Origin: Mycobacterium sp. PSTR-4-N | GTDB lineage: Bacteria > Actinomycetota > Actinomycetes > Mycobacteriales > Mycobacteriaceae | Assembly (NCBI RefSeq): GCF_022348085.1 | Contig: NZ_JAKRFN010000002.1 | Coordinates: 1-64,000 of the forward strand | Direction: 5' to 3' | Length of the DNA: 64,000 nucleotides | In this document: positions 43,543 to 53,447 of the stretch, piece by piece | Position numbering within the stretch: the stretch's first letter is position 1 | Layout of the letters: each line of letters starts with the position of its first letter | Position numbers and translations under genes: made by a program | The notes under the pieces: generated by a model | What the model was told of the DNA's origin: nothing | The model's input: the letters and a program-made list of their open reading frames with translations, nothing else | Databases searched by the model: none

Positions 43543-44168
43543 CCTATGGTCGCCTTTCGTCCTGTCCAGGTGACGCCGCGGGTGGCCAGCGCCGCCAGGA
43601 CATCCACCAGAAGTTCTCGTTCGATCACCTTGATCCGTTCGTGCAGCGTGGCTTCGTCGTCGCCGTCGAGCACGGGCACCGCCTGCTGCGCGACGATCGG
43701 GCCGGTGTCGGTTCCCGCGTCGACGAGATGGACGGTGCAGCCGGTGACGCGGACGCCGTAGGCCAGTGCGTCGGCGACGGCGTGTGCGCCGGGGAACGCC
43801 GGCAGCAGCGCCGGATGAGTGTTGACCACCCGTCCCGGGAATCGCGAAAGAAACTCCGATCCAAGGATTTTCATGAAGCCCGCCGAGACCACCAGGTCCG
43901 GCTCGTGCGCCGCCGTGGCCGCAGTGATCGCGGCATCCCACGCGTTGCGATCGGGGTGGGCGCGCAACGGCTCGGTGAACGTCGGGATCGCCGCCCGCTC
44001 GGCGATCTGCAGTGCCCTGCACTCGCGGTCGGTACCGACCGCGACGACGCGCGCGGGGTAATCGCCGACCGCGGCCTCGAGCAGCGACGCGAGCAAGGAG
44101 CCGGTGCCGGATGCGAGGACCACGAGCCGCGACGGCGCACTCGGGGGGACCCGGACCGGTGGCTGCAC
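43539..44168 (-). CDS. purN: phosphoribosylglycinamide formyltransferase
   Basis: A 209-residue GART that transfers formyl from 10-formyl-THF to GAR. It starts at GTG 44168. Motifs are [41 protein letters not shown] (catalytic Asn/His) and [17 protein letters not shown] with the catalytic Asp. It lies between perM and purH on one strand. Length is close to the M. tuberculosis protein. Confidence 0.95.
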   Translation of the reverse strand: MQPPVRVPPSAPSRLVVLASGTGSLLASLLEAAVGDYPARVVAVGTDRECRALQIAERAAIPTFTEPLRAHPDRNAWDAAITAATAAHEPDLVVSAGFMKILGSEFLSRFPGRVVNTHPALLPAFPGAHAVADALAYGVRVTGCTVHLVDAGTDTGPIVAQQAVPVLDGDDEATLHERIKVIERELLVDVLAALATRGVTWTGRKATIG

Positions 44169-44178
44169 GGCTGGAAGC

Positions 44179-45597
44179 CTAGTGGGTGGTGCCGTCGCGG
44201 CCCGAACGCATGTCGTCGTCGGCCACGAAATGGTCCTCCGGATCGTCCAGGTCATCCGGGTCGTTCAGGTCGCCGGCGGTGGCGGAGTCCCGGTGCGCGG
44301 GCGTCGGCTCGACGAGCGGCTCGGTTGCCGGCTCGACGACGGGTTCTCCTGCGGCGCTCTCGGGGTCGACGACGACGGTGTCGGGATCGACTTCGACATC
44401 GGCGGGCTCGGGCTCGTCGTCCGGAGCCTCGACGGGCGTGGACGTGCGCACCCGGGGTGCGAAACCGCCCGACATGGCGACGGTCAACGCACCGATGCCG
44501 GCGAACCACACGAACACAGCAGGACCGAACGTGGCCTGGTCCACGCCCACGTCGCCGAAGTTGCCCAGCGGCCCGCCGCCCGCGTAGCCCAGCAGCGCCA
44601 TCGTCGCGGCGCCGAGAGCGGAGGCCACCAGCACCTTCGCCAGCGCCTGCGGGGGAGGCAGCGCCCGCCGCGCACACTGCTGACCGAGCGCCACCCCGGA
44701 CACCGCTCCCACGATCAGCAGCGCCACCCACACAGGACCCAGCGGTGGAGTGGGCACGGCCGCCAGCACCGGTAGGGCCGGTACGTCACCGCCCAGCACC
44801 GTGAAGGCGCTGAAGGTGGCCAGACCGACATGGGCGCTGGAGCCCACCGCGACCGCCGCGGCGCCCACCACGACATTGGGCAGGTACAGCAGCGAGAGCA
44901 CCGTCAGGCTCAGTTGGCCGAACAGCGAGTCGGTGATCGAGTAGAGATCGTCCATCGTCGACCAGTGCACGATCAATGACCCCGCCACCACCGCCGCGGA
45001 CAGCGCGCACAGGGCGAGCACCCCGACCGCCGCGCCACGGAACGCGTCCGGCAGCCAGGCGGGCAGCGGCGGGCGCAGCAGCCGCCGGCCCACCCGGGCC
45101 CCGACGCCCGCGGCGGCTCCCAGCAGGTGCACCGTCAGCACGCTGGCGAAGGCCCGCGTGGCATCCGGCGTCTGCAATTGCGTCAGCACGGAGGCGGCGT
45201 CGTGGATCACCGCCAGACACAGCGCCGCGATCAGCAGCGGCCCGCCCACGGCTGAGGCCACCACCCAGCGGGTCACGAACCACGACGTGTGAGTCACCGC
45301 AGCCGCGGTGGTGCGCGCCGTGCCGTAGACCATCGCCAGGGCCGGCAACAACGGCATCACTCCGAGCGCACTGCCCCCGATCGACACCGGCACCTGATGC
45401 ACACCGAGCCACATGCTCGCGATGGCACCGAGCGCCCCCGTCATGTCGCTGTTGGCGATGAGCAGCTGCAGCAGCACGATCGCCGCGATGACCACCAACG
45501 CGACCAACGACGGCCCGAACGCCACCCGCAGCAGTTCACGAGCCTGGCGTGGGCCCGCTGAGCCTGGCGTGTTACCCGCGCGTGGGGCTGTGTTCAC
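44179..45597 (-). CDS. perM: PerM-like integral membrane protein (DUF6350)
   Basis: A 472-residue protein with about nine hydrophobic segments between residues 30 and 375. It ends in an acidic, Pro-rich, probably disordered tail ([21 protein letters not shown]...). It corresponds to M. tuberculosis Rv0955 (PerM), needed for persistence in mice and for stable cell division through FtsB. The gene lies just upstream of purN with a 10-bp gap, so an operon is likely. Confidence 0.82.
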   Translation of the reverse strand: MNTAPRAGNTPGSAGPRQARELLRVAFGPSLVALVVIAAIVLLQLLIANSDMTGALGAIASMWLGVHQVPVSIGGSALGVMPLLPALAMVYGTARTTAAAVTHTSWFVTRWVVASAVGGPLLIAALCLAVIHDAASVLTQLQTPDATRAFASVLTVHLLGAAAGVGARVGRRLLRPPLPAWLPDAFRGAAVGVLALCALSAAVVAGSLIVHWSTMDDLYSITDSLFGQLSLTVLSLLYLPNVVVGAAAVAVGSSAHVGLATFSAFTVLGGDVPALPVLAAVPTPPLGPVWVALLIVGAVSGVALGQQCARRALPPPQALAKVLVASALGAATMALLGYAGGGPLGNFGDVGVDQATFGPAVFVWFAGIGALTVAMSGGFAPRVRTSTPVEAPDDEPEPADVEVDPDTVVVDPESAAGEPVVEPATEPLVEPTPAHRDSATAGDLNDPDDLDDPEDHFVADDDMRSGRDGTTH

Positions 45598-45658
45598 GGG
45601 ACGGGCCGCTCCTGGAAGACGCTCTCGGACGCGCGACGGTCACGCACGCGGGCTCGAG

Positions 45659-45720
45659 ACTACGACGCGCTGGACACCACGACGCGCCTGACACCACGAC
45701 GCTGGTGACACTACGAGGAG
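45659..45720. repeat. short tandem repeat, 17-bp period
   Basis: Units ACACCACGACGCGCCTG (45674-45690) and ACACCACGACGCTGGTG (45691-45707) are flanked by related partial units at 45659-45673 and 45708-45716. The array lies in the perM-DUF5336 spacer and runs into the 3' end of the DUF5336 gene. Confidence 0.6.
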
Positions 45721-46610
45721 GACTGGCCCGACTGCGAGGACGGCGAGGACTGGTGTTGTGTGGGGACCTGCGTCGTCGGGGCGCCGCTCGACGGCGGCTG
45801 GCCGTAGGTCGGGTAACCGGTGGGCGGCGTCGGCGAACCCGACTGACCACCGGAGGGCTGCTGACCCGACTGCGGGCCCGACGGCTGCTGCCCCGACGGG
45901 GACGTGGCGGGGAATCCGCCGGTCGACGGGCCGGAGCCGGGGTAGCCGCCGTACGGCGTCGGGTAGCCGGGACGCTGCTGCTGGGGCTGACCGTGCTGCT
46001 GCTGACCGGGCTGGCCCGGCTGCTGGCCGTAGTACGCGCCGGGGTACTGGCCGTATTGTGGCTGCTCGTACTTCGGCCGCGGGGCCGGCGCCGTGAGGAC
46101 ACCGGCGTCGAACAGCAGGACGACGACCGCGACCGCGGCCTGCAGCAGCGTGAACGCGGTCACCAGCCACAGACCCCACGCGACAGTGGTGCCACTGGGC
46201 TTGTTGAGCACTTCCGAGATGACCAGCAGGAATCCCAGTACGGACGCGACCGCGGCCACCGCGACCCGGTGCTTCTGCTTGGGCAGCAGGCCGACACCGG
46301 CGACGAGCGCACCGAGGAGCGATGCGACGACGGCGATGCCCAGTCCGACAGAGCTGCCGCTGAGCTCACCCAGACCCGGGAAATCGGAGGACTCCACGGT
46401 GAACTGCGGCGCGAAGTACGACAGGTAGGCGAGCAGACCGAGGCCGGCGACGGCCGCGCTCAGGTACTCGGGCAGCCTGCTGGGACCGTCAGCGCCGGGG
46501 CCGGGTTCACCGACCCGGGCGAACTGCTGCGTCGGCGCGCTGAACTGTGTGGTCGGCTGCTGACCCGGCTGGTAGCCGTGGCCTCCGGTCGGGCCTTGCG
46601 GATACGACAT
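45711..46610 (-). CDS. DUF5336 membrane protein (34-kDa antigen type)
   Basis: A 299-residue protein. A Gln/Pro-rich N-terminus (1-45) is followed by four transmembrane segments (about 48-165) and a long C-terminal region rich in Gln, Pro, Gly, Ser and Tyr. This low-complexity tail is characteristic of the mycobacterial 34-kDa antigenic protein family, M. tuberculosis Rv0954, reported as a divisome-associated membrane protein. It lies upstream of perM on the same strand, so two division-linked membrane proteins are adjacent. Confidence 0.85.
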   Translation of the reverse strand: MSYPQGPTGGHGYQPGQQPTTQFSAPTQQFARVGEPGPGADGPSRLPEYLSAAVAGLGLLAYLSYFAPQFTVESSDFPGLGELSGSSVGLGIAVVASLLGALVAGVGLLPKQKHRVAVAAVASVLGFLLVISEVLNKPSGTTVAWGLWLVTAFTLLQAAVAVVVLLFDAGVLTAPAPRPKYEQPQYGQYPGAYYGQQPGQPGQQQHGQPQQQRPGYPTPYGGYPGSGPSTGGFPATSPSGQQPSGPQSGQQPSGGQSGSPTPPTGYPTYGQPPSSGAPTTQVPTQHQSSPSSQSGQSSS

Positions 46611-46771
46611 GACATCTCCTGTGGTGTGCGGGCGCCTGAATCGACATCATCGATCGACACGGTCAGTCGATGTGTCGACGCAGGCGACTGCGATCCCGAC
46701 GGATCGCCTGAGCGATTCGATGAACCACGCTAGCGCACGTCGCTGGGGACCCCGCGCGGCGGAGGCGGCCA

Positions 46772-47902
46772 CTAGGCGGGGATCAGCACCGGTGTGTCGC
46801 TCGCCGACCGTTCGGTGGCCTCGATCTCGCGGACGAGCGGCAACACCTTGTCGCCGAAGTACTCGATCTCCTCCTGGAAGTGCAGGAATCCGCCGAGGAT
46901 CAGGTCGACGCCCCGCTTGCGATACGCCGCGATGCGCTCGGCGATCTGTTCCGGCGTGCCGATCAGCTGGGTGCGGAAGCCGTCGTTGTACTGCACGAGG
47001 TCCGCGAAGGTCGAGTCGGCCCACATTCCCTTGCCGTCGGCCGTGGAGTTGCCGGCCTGCTGCACCGCCGAGCGGAAGCCCTCGACTGCGGGGCGGTTGG
47101 CCTTCTCGACGATCTCGCGCAGCACGTCTTTCGCTTCTTTCTCGGTGTCTCTGGCGATGATGAACCCGTTCAGACCGAACTTCACCTCGCGGTCGACCTC
47201 CCGGGCATGGTTGCGGACGTCGACGATCTGCTCGGTGACGCCCTCGAAGTCCTTGCCGTTGGAGAAATACCAGTCCGCGTAGCGGCCCCCGTTGCGACGG
47301 GCGGCGGTCGAGTTTCCGCCCTGGAAGATCTCCGGGTTCGGCCGCTCGGGCGTGTTGACCGGTTTGGGCTTGAGGGTGAACTCGTGGATGCGGTAGAAGT
47401 CGCCGCGGAAATCCACGTCGTCCTCGGTCCAGATCTTGCGCAGGACCTGCAGGAATTCGGCGCTGCGGCGGTAGCGCTCGTCGTGTTCGAGCCACGGCTC
47501 ACCGAGGTGGGTGAACTCGTCTTTGAACCAGCCGGACACGACGTTGACGGCGAACCGGCCGTGCGAGAGCTGGTCGGCGGTGGCGCCGAGCTTGGCCAGC
47601 ACGCCGGGCTGCCACAGCCCCGGGTGGACGGCGGCGATCACCTTGAGCCGCTGGGTGGCCAGCAGCAGCGCGAGGCTGAAGCTGGTCGACTCGTGCTGGT
47701 ACTCCGCGCCGTAGCTGGCTTCGTAGCGCACCTGGGACAGCGCGTAGTCGAACCCGTTGTTCTCGGCCGTCTGCGCGAGCTTGACGTTGTAGTCGTAGTT
47801 CCAGTCGGTTCGCTGCTCGATATCGCTGGTCACCAGCCCGCCGCTGACGTTGGGCACCCAGTAGGCGAAGGAGACGTTCTCGGCGATGCGTTCGGTCGTC
47901 AT
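46772..47902 (-). CDS. sfnG: FMNH2-dependent dimethylsulfone monooxygenase
   Basis: A 376-residue LLM-fold flavoenzyme of the SfnG type, which oxidises dimethylsulfone to methanesulfinate for sulfur scavenging. Family segments include FAYWVPNVSGGLVTSDIEQRTDW, AAVHPGLWQPGVLAKLGATAD, RFAVNVVSGWFKDEF and NPEIFQGGNSTAARRNGGRYADWYF. No flavin reductase or sulfonate transporter is adjacent. It belongs to a three-gene block (with a PLP decarboxylase and a membrane protein) not present between the flanking genes in M. tuberculosis. Confidence 0.88.
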   Translation of the reverse strand: MTTERIAENVSFAYWVPNVSGGLVTSDIEQRTDWNYDYNVKLAQTAENNGFDYALSQVRYEASYGAEYQHESTSFSLALLLATQRLKVIAAVHPGLWQPGVLAKLGATADQLSHGRFAVNVVSGWFKDEFTHLGEPWLEHDERYRRSAEFLQVLRKIWTEDDVDFRGDFYRIHEFTLKPKPVNTPERPNPEIFQGGNSTAARRNGGRYADWYFSNGKDFEGVTEQIVDVRNHAREVDREVKFGLNGFIIARDTEKEAKDVLREIVEKANRPAVEGFRSAVQQAGNSTADGKGMWADSTFADLVQYNDGFRTQLIGTPEQIAERIAAYRKRGVDLILGGFLHFQEEIEYFGDKVLPLVREIEATERSASDTPVLIPA

Positions 47903-47964
47903 GAGGTGCCATCGAAGCGGGCCACCGCGCCGGGGTCATCGGTATTGATCGCGGTGAGGCGAAC

Positions 47965-49125
47965 TCATCCCATGACGATCGGGGTGGCCTCGATGCCGTT
48001 GAAGCGCGACGCGGTGACCGCGGTGTAGGCGCCCATCATCGGGCTGACGAGGATGTCGCCGACGACGAGCGCGGGCATCGGGTAGTCGCGAGCGATCACG
48101 TCGGCGCTGTCGCAGGTCGGTCCGGCCAACGTCACCGGGTGCAGGGCCGGCTCGCTCTGTCCCATCAGCTCGGCCAGCGCCAGGATCGGCGGGTGGACGT
48201 CCTCGGTCATCACGTTCGAATAGCTGCCGTAGAGCCCGTCGTCGAGGTAGTGCCACATCCGGCCCGCTCGCTCGCCGCTGCCGACCACCGTCGTGAGCAA
48301 CGTCATGCAGTCGGCGGCGAGAAACCGGCCCGGCTCGCACAGCAACCTGAAGTCATCGCGCCGCGTCCCGAGGACGTCGTCGACGATGGCGCCGATCTCG
48401 GAGATGGGCGGTTCGGGGTCGCGATAACTGACGGGGAATCCGCCGCCGATGTCGATCGTGCGCGTCGGTACCCCCAGGGTGGCTTCGATGTGACCGGTGA
48501 GGTCGAGGGTGTGCTGGAGTGCCCGTCGGAACGGTTCCGTCGAGCTGCTCTGGCTGCCCACGTGGAAGCTGAACCCTGCGAATCCGACTCCGCTGGTCAG
48601 CACGTGCTTGACCAGCAGTTCGGCGTCCGCGGGCGCCACTCCGAATTTGGAGGACAGGTCCGATTTCGCTGCGGGATTGGCGTAGGCGAGGCGGACCAGG
48701 AGCTCGATGTCGGCGGGGCGGCCCGTGAACTTCTGCACCTCGGCGACGTTCTCGACGACGAACGTGCGGATTCCGGCGGCGTAGGCGTGATCGATGTCGG
48801 CGGGCTTCTTGATGGGGTTGGTGTGGATGCCGCGGTGCATCGGCAGACCGAGGCGGCCGAGGAGATCCACCTCGCCGCGCGTCGCCACGTCGAAGCCGCC
48901 GCCGCAGATCGCGACGGTGGACAGCACGACGGGGTGCGGCAAGGCCTTGACCGCGTAGTGCACGTCGAATCCCGGCAGCGCAGTCTGCAGTTCGCGCAGA
49001 CGTCGCGCGACCCGATGCGGTTCGAGCACGAGAAGCGGGGTGCCGTACGCCTCGGCCAGCCGGGTCCAGTGCGACGCAGCGCCGCGCAGCTGCTCACGCA
49101 GCTGAGACCGTCGGTGCGGGTTCAT
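47965..49125 (-). CDS. fold-III PLP decarboxylase (ornithine/lysine type)
   Basis: A 386-residue alanine-racemase-fold decarboxylase. The PLP Lys lies in VHYAVKALPHP. The Gly-rich phosphate site is DIGGGFPVSY, and CEPGRFLAAD and the catalytic Cys in GPTCDSADVIARD follow. The catalytic Cys with SAD and no diaminopimelate-specific features favours ornithine or lysine decarboxylase, giving putrescine or cadaverine. It overlaps the membrane-protein gene by 32 bp, so they are coupled. Confidence 0.82.
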   Translation of the reverse strand: MNPHRRSQLREQLRGAASHWTRLAEAYGTPLLVLEPHRVARRLRELQTALPGFDVHYAVKALPHPVVLSTVAICGGGFDVATRGEVDLLGRLGLPMHRGIHTNPIKKPADIDHAYAAGIRTFVVENVAEVQKFTGRPADIELLVRLAYANPAAKSDLSSKFGVAPADAELLVKHVLTSGVGFAGFSFHVGSQSSSTEPFRRALQHTLDLTGHIEATLGVPTRTIDIGGGFPVSYRDPEPPISEIGAIVDDVLGTRRDDFRLLCEPGRFLAADCMTLLTTVVGSGERAGRMWHYLDDGLYGSYSNVMTEDVHPPILALAELMGQSEPALHPVTLAGPTCDSADVIARDYPMPALVVGDILVSPMMGAYTAVTASRFNGIEATPIVMG

Positions 49126-49621
49126 GACCGCTCCCTTTCTCGATCGGACGGCGATGCGCCAGCAGCGTGGTGAAGCGTTCGTAGCTGAAGACGGCGCACC
49201 CGTAGAACGCGACGTCGGAGACCAACTTGCCGAAGATCCAGCCGGCCGCGACGTTGCCGAACACCGCAGGCCCGAGATAGAAGGCGAGCGGCCGTACGGC
49301 GATGCTGTCGATCAGTTCGGCGGGGCCGAACTCGATCGCGACACTGCGTAGCGCCAGCAGCACGGACACGACGATGCGGGCGCCGCGGCTGCGGTGGCTG
49401 TGGTCGCGGTAGGTCCAGCGCAGAGCGGTCAGGAATGCCGCCGCGTAGTAGCCGCCCGATGCGCCGACCGTCGCCGCGACGGCTGCGGCGGCCAGTGACC
49501 CGGTGGCCGCGTAGACCGCCGCGGCGGCTCCGAATTCTCCTGCGGTGCCGGCTATTTCGCACGGCAGGTAGCGTCGTATCCATTCCCCGACCCGGTCCCG
49601 GATCGGCGTCGTTGCGTTCAT
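49094..49621 (-). CDS. four-helix membrane protein, unknown
   Basis: A 175-residue protein with about four hydrophobic segments and a basic loop (RDHSHRSRGAR). The C-terminal FYGCAVFSYERF stretch and the topology are loosely GtrA-like. Its 3' end overlaps the PLP decarboxylase start by 32 bp, so it is translationally linked. A role in moving the polyamine product or its precursor is only a guess. Confidence 0.6.
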   Translation of the reverse strand: MNATTPIRDRVGEWIRRYLPCEIAGTAGEFGAAAAVYAATGSLAAAAVAATVGASGGYYAAAFLTALRWTYRDHSHRSRGARIVVSVLLALRSVAIEFGPAELIDSIAVRPLAFYLGPAVFGNVAAGWIFGKLVSDVAFYGCAVFSYERFTTLLAHRRPIEKGSGHEPAPTVSAA

Positions 49622-49719
49622 GCCGGAACTGTCCCGCGGCCGCCGGTCCAGGTCTTGAGTAGCCCGCTACCCGAATCGGAGCATCCGGCTACTCACGCAC
49701 CCCACTTGCGGACGCATAT

Positions 49720-49733
49720 TGGAACACGTTCTA
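49720..49733. promoter_or_regulatory. KstR-type operator upstream of the LLM gene
   Basis: TGGAACACGTTCTA fits the KstR consensus TnnAACnnGTTnnA exactly. It lies 10 bp upstream of ATG 49743. Confidence 0.65.
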
Positions 49734-49742
49734 ATTCTTTCC

Positions 49743-50591
49743 ATGGACTTTGGGTTGGTGCTGTTCACCTCCGACCGCGGCATCACGCCCGCGGCGGCCG
49801 CCTCGCTCGCCGACGAGCACGGCTTCTCCACCTTCTACGTGCCCGAGCACACCCACATCCCGATCAAGCGCCAGGCCGCTCACCCGACCACCGGCGACGA
49901 GACCCTGCCCGACGATCGCTACATGCGCACCCTGGATCCGTGGGTGTCGCTGGGCACCGCGGCCGCGGTGACGTCGCGGGTCCGGTTGTCCACCGCGGTG
50001 GCGCTGCCCGTCGAGCACGACCCGATCACGCTGGCGAAGTCCATCGCCACGCTGGATCACCTGTCCGGCGGCCGGGTGTCCCTTGGCGTCGGATTCGGTT
50101 GGAACACCGACGAACTCGCCGATCACAACGTGCCTCCCGCGCGCCGCCGCACCATGCTGCGCGAGTATCTGGAGGCCATGCGGGCGCTGTGGACCGAGGA
50201 AGAGGCCGCCTACGAGGGCGAGTTCGTGAACTTCGGTCCGTCCTGGGCGTGGCCCAAGCCGGTGCAGTCGCACATCCCGGTGCTCGTCGGCGCCGCGGGC
50301 ACCGAGAAGAACTTCAAGTGGATCGCGAAGTCGGCCGACGGCTGGATCACCACCCCGCGTGACTTCGACATCGACGCACCGGTGAAGCTGCTGCAGGACA
50401 CGTGGGCTGCCGCCGGTCGGGACGGAGCGCCGCAGATCGTCGCGCTGGACTTCAAGCCCGACCCGGACAAGCTGGCCCACTGGCGCGAGCTCGGCGTCAC
50501 CGAGGTGCTGTTCGGTTTCCCCGATCGCAGCCCCGACGAGGTCGCCGCCTACGTGGAACGGCTCGCAGGCAAGCTCAGCGCGCTGGTGTGA
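49743..50591 (+). CDS. LLM-class F420-dependent oxidoreductase
   Basis: A 282-residue luciferase-like protein of the type that uses cofactor F420. Segments are FSTFYVPEHTHIPIKRQAAHPTTG, GTAAAVTSRVRLSTAVALP, LDHLSGGRVSLGVGFGWNTDEL and LEAMRALWTEEEAAYEGEFV. It corresponds in size and place to M. tuberculosis Rv0953c. ATG 49743 is chosen; the ribosome site is poor. A KstR-type operator lies immediately upstream, so expression may respond to sterol-derived signals. Confidence 0.88.
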   Translation: MDFGLVLFTSDRGITPAAAASLADEHGFSTFYVPEHTHIPIKRQAAHPTTGDETLPDDRYMRTLDPWVSLGTAAAVTSRVRLSTAVALPVEHDPITLAKSIATLDHLSGGRVSLGVGFGWNTDELADHNVPPARRRTMLREYLEAMRALWTEEEAAYEGEFVNFGPSWAWPKPVQSHIPVLVGAAGTEKNFKWIAKSADGWITTPRDFDIDAPVKLLQDTWAAAGRDGAPQIVALDFKPDPDKLAHWRELGVTEVLFGFPDRSPDEVAAYVERLAGKLSALV

Positions 50592-50629
50592 ATTGATGCG
50601 CCGGAGGCCCCGGCCGCAACCACGCTGTT

Positions 50630-52159
50630 CTAGCGCAGAACCGCCCGGTTGCCGTCGTCCGTCGCCGTGACCGAGATGTTCGCGCCCAGCGGGTCGCCGT
50701 CAGACATCAGCGCGACCAATTCCTCGTCGGTCGTGGTCGCCATGAAGCGGGAACCGTCGGCGTCGAGACGTCCGACGATGATCCCGGTGCGCACCGGCCA
50801 GTCGTAGTGCACCGAGTACGTCTCGACAACACCCGATCCCTCGGGTTTCTTGGTCACCGGAACCGTCGGCAGCGCAGCCACCTGCTCGGTGAGCTCGGCG
50901 CTGCGGGACGTCCGCCATTGCGCGGGTTGGGTGGAATAGATGCCGGCCGAATACTTGCTCATGATGCCGCCGTTGGCGCCGACGAAGCCGAATCGCCCTG
51001 GCTTGTCGCGCATCTGGACCACGGTCTCGGCGATCGCGTGCGCCGAGTAGCTGTTGCCCGGACCCCCGAAGTAGGGCAGGCCGCCGGTCAGGGTCAGGCC
51101 GCGGGGATCGTCACCGGACACTCCGAGCGCCTCGCTCGCCACGAACACCGGAAAGGGGAAGCAGCTGTACAGATCGAATGTCGCGATGTCGTCGACACCG
51201 ACGCCGGCCACGCGCAGCGCCTCGTGAACCGCATGCACGGCCGCAGGGCTGGCACCCATGTCCGCCCGGCTCAACAGAGCCTGCTCGACGAGATCCGAGT
51301 GCCCGTGCACGAACACCCACTTCTCCTGCGGTACCCCGTGGCGCCGGGCCGCCTCGACGGACATGACGATCAGTGCGGCACCTTGGTTCACGGTGTCGCG
51401 AGCGACGAGATACCGCGGATAGGGATCGCAGATCATCCGGTTGTCGTCGGTGACCGTTTCGATCTCCTCGACCGAGCGCTCCACCGGGGACGACGAGAAC
51501 GGGTTCTTCGCAGCGACTTTCGACATCGGCGCGAACAGCTCGGCCATCGCGTGGCGATATTCCTTCACGCCGACGCCGAGGCGGGCCCGGCGTGCGTTGT
51601 CGAGCAACCCGTATTGCACCGGGGCGCCGGTCAATCCGTGCGTCACGGTGTATTCGTCGATGTAGCTGTAGATCCCGTGCCCGCGGTCCTCGAGCTGACC
51701 CTCGACATGCTCGGTGAAATCGGGCTTGTCATCTCGGTCGGCGAAGTACTTGGCCGTCGACCCCGGCTCCGACCCCATGATCATCACCACGTCGGCGTCC
51801 CCGGCGACGATCGCGTTCCCTGCCTCGGCGACCAACTTCTGCGGGCCCTGCCCGCCCACAGGCTCGAGCACGACGCGTGCCGGGTTACCTCCGAGGCGCT
51901 GCATCACCGAGCGCGGATAGTTGTTGGACTTGCCGAGCGTCGCCGGCATCGGACCCGAGATCTCGAACTGGCGCAGCCCGAAGACCGTGTCGATGGCGCC
52001 TGCCACTGAGGACGCATCCGCACCGGTGTCGGCGAGCGCCGCCCGTGCGGCCTCGGTCGCCAGCTCCACGGCCGACATGCCGCGGTAGCCGGGGTCGTCG
52101 ATGCGCTCGGTGAACTGGCCGACGCCGACCAGGATCGGGGTGCGCGGATCGATCGGCAT
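50630..52159 (-). CDS. thiolase-like protein (TLP1-type acetyltransferase)
   Basis: A 509-residue thiolase-superfamily protein. The N-terminal part has the thiolase fold (PILVGVGQFTER..., VVLEPVGGQGPQKLVAEAGNAI, DVVMIMGSEP). The segment where degradative thiolases carry the nucleophilic Cys reads GGQGPQ, so that Cys seems absent. A later FDLYSCFPFPVF keeps other active-site-like residues. The C-terminal 100 residues (VGRLDADGSRFMATTTDEELV...) look like the extra OB-type domain of M. smegmatis TLP1. Normal thiolysis is therefore doubtful. A KstR-type operator lies 38 bp upstream. Confidence 0.8.
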   Translation of the reverse strand: MPIDPRTPILVGVGQFTERIDDPGYRGMSAVELATEAARAALADTGADASSVAGAIDTVFGLRQFEISGPMPATLGKSNNYPRSVMQRLGGNPARVVLEPVGGQGPQKLVAEAGNAIVAGDADVVMIMGSEPGSTAKYFADRDDKPDFTEHVEGQLEDRGHGIYSYIDEYTVTHGLTGAPVQYGLLDNARRARLGVGVKEYRHAMAELFAPMSKVAAKNPFSSSPVERSVEEIETVTDDNRMICDPYPRYLVARDTVNQGAALIVMSVEAARRHGVPQEKWVFVHGHSDLVEQALLSRADMGASPAAVHAVHEALRVAGVGVDDIATFDLYSCFPFPVFVASEALGVSGDDPRGLTLTGGLPYFGGPGNSYSAHAIAETVVQMRDKPGRFGFVGANGGIMSKYSAGIYSTQPAQWRTSRSAELTEQVAALPTVPVTKKPEGSGVVETYSVHYDWPVRTGIIVGRLDADGSRFMATTTDEELVALMSDGDPLGANISVTATDDGNRAVLR

Positions 52160-52196
52160 GACGGGCCTCCTGACAGGTGTTGATTCGAGAGGCTAA

Positions 52197-52210
52197 TAGA
52201 ACCGGTTCCA
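52197..52210. promoter_or_regulatory. KstR-type operator, thiolase-like/small-protein divergent promoter
   Basis: TAGAACCGGTTCCA fits TnnAACnnGTTnnA exactly and contains the palindrome GAACCGGTTC. It is 38 bp from the thiolase-like start and 37 bp from the small-protein start. Confidence 0.7.
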
Positions 52211-52246
52211 GTTCTTGTATCGGGGTCGACCGGGTACTCCTCCAGC

Positions 52247-52429
52247 ATGGCCCGCGGCGAACATCCCCAACGCACGGTGTTCTACGGCGCATGTCTGGTG
52301 GCGGCGGCGTTTCTGTCGTGCTGGGTGGCGGCGTCGGTGCACATCACCTGGGTATCGACACTCATCTACATCGCCGCTGCGGTCGCGGCCTGCGTCGGCG
52401 CGGTGATGACGCTGCGCGACTACGGGTGA
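52247..52429 (+). CDS. small two-helix membrane protein, unknown
   Basis: A 60-residue protein with two hydrophobic segments (about 10-29 and 34-53) and short charged ends. No known domain. It is divergent from the thiolase-like gene and shares the KstR-type operator. The clean hydropathy pattern and stop position support a real gene. Confidence 0.65.
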   Translation: MARGEHPQRTVFYGACLVAAAFLSCWVAASVHITWVSTLIYIAAAVAACVGAVMTLRDYG

Positions 52430-52451
52430 CGCACCGCGCGCTGGAACGCGA

Positions 52452-52509
52452 CGAGCGCGCGCCTTTGTACGGTTGCGACGGTGTGTCGCTGTACAAACGC
52501 GCGCGCTCG
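52452..52509 (-). terminator. nested hairpin downstream of sucD
   Basis: A 58-nt symmetrical structure. The outer 11-bp arms are CGAGCGCGCGC and GCGCGCGCTCG, then a C:C mismatch, a 7-bp stem TTTGTAC/GTACAAA, and an inner GCGAC/GTCGC. It ends 15 bp beyond the sucD stop. No U-tract; it may act as a terminator or as RNA protection for sucCD. Confidence 0.7.
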
Positions 52510-52523
52510 CGGATGGAAGGGAG

Positions 52524-53426
<903 letters not shown>

Positions 53427-53447
53427 TTCTTCGTTTCCCTAAGTCCG

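Noticed and set aside
46611..46771. TCGACAC/GTGTCGA inverted repeat upstream of the DUF5336 gene
   Set aside because: Short arms made of the common TCGA-type composition with a long spacer. No regulator or conservation argument can be given.
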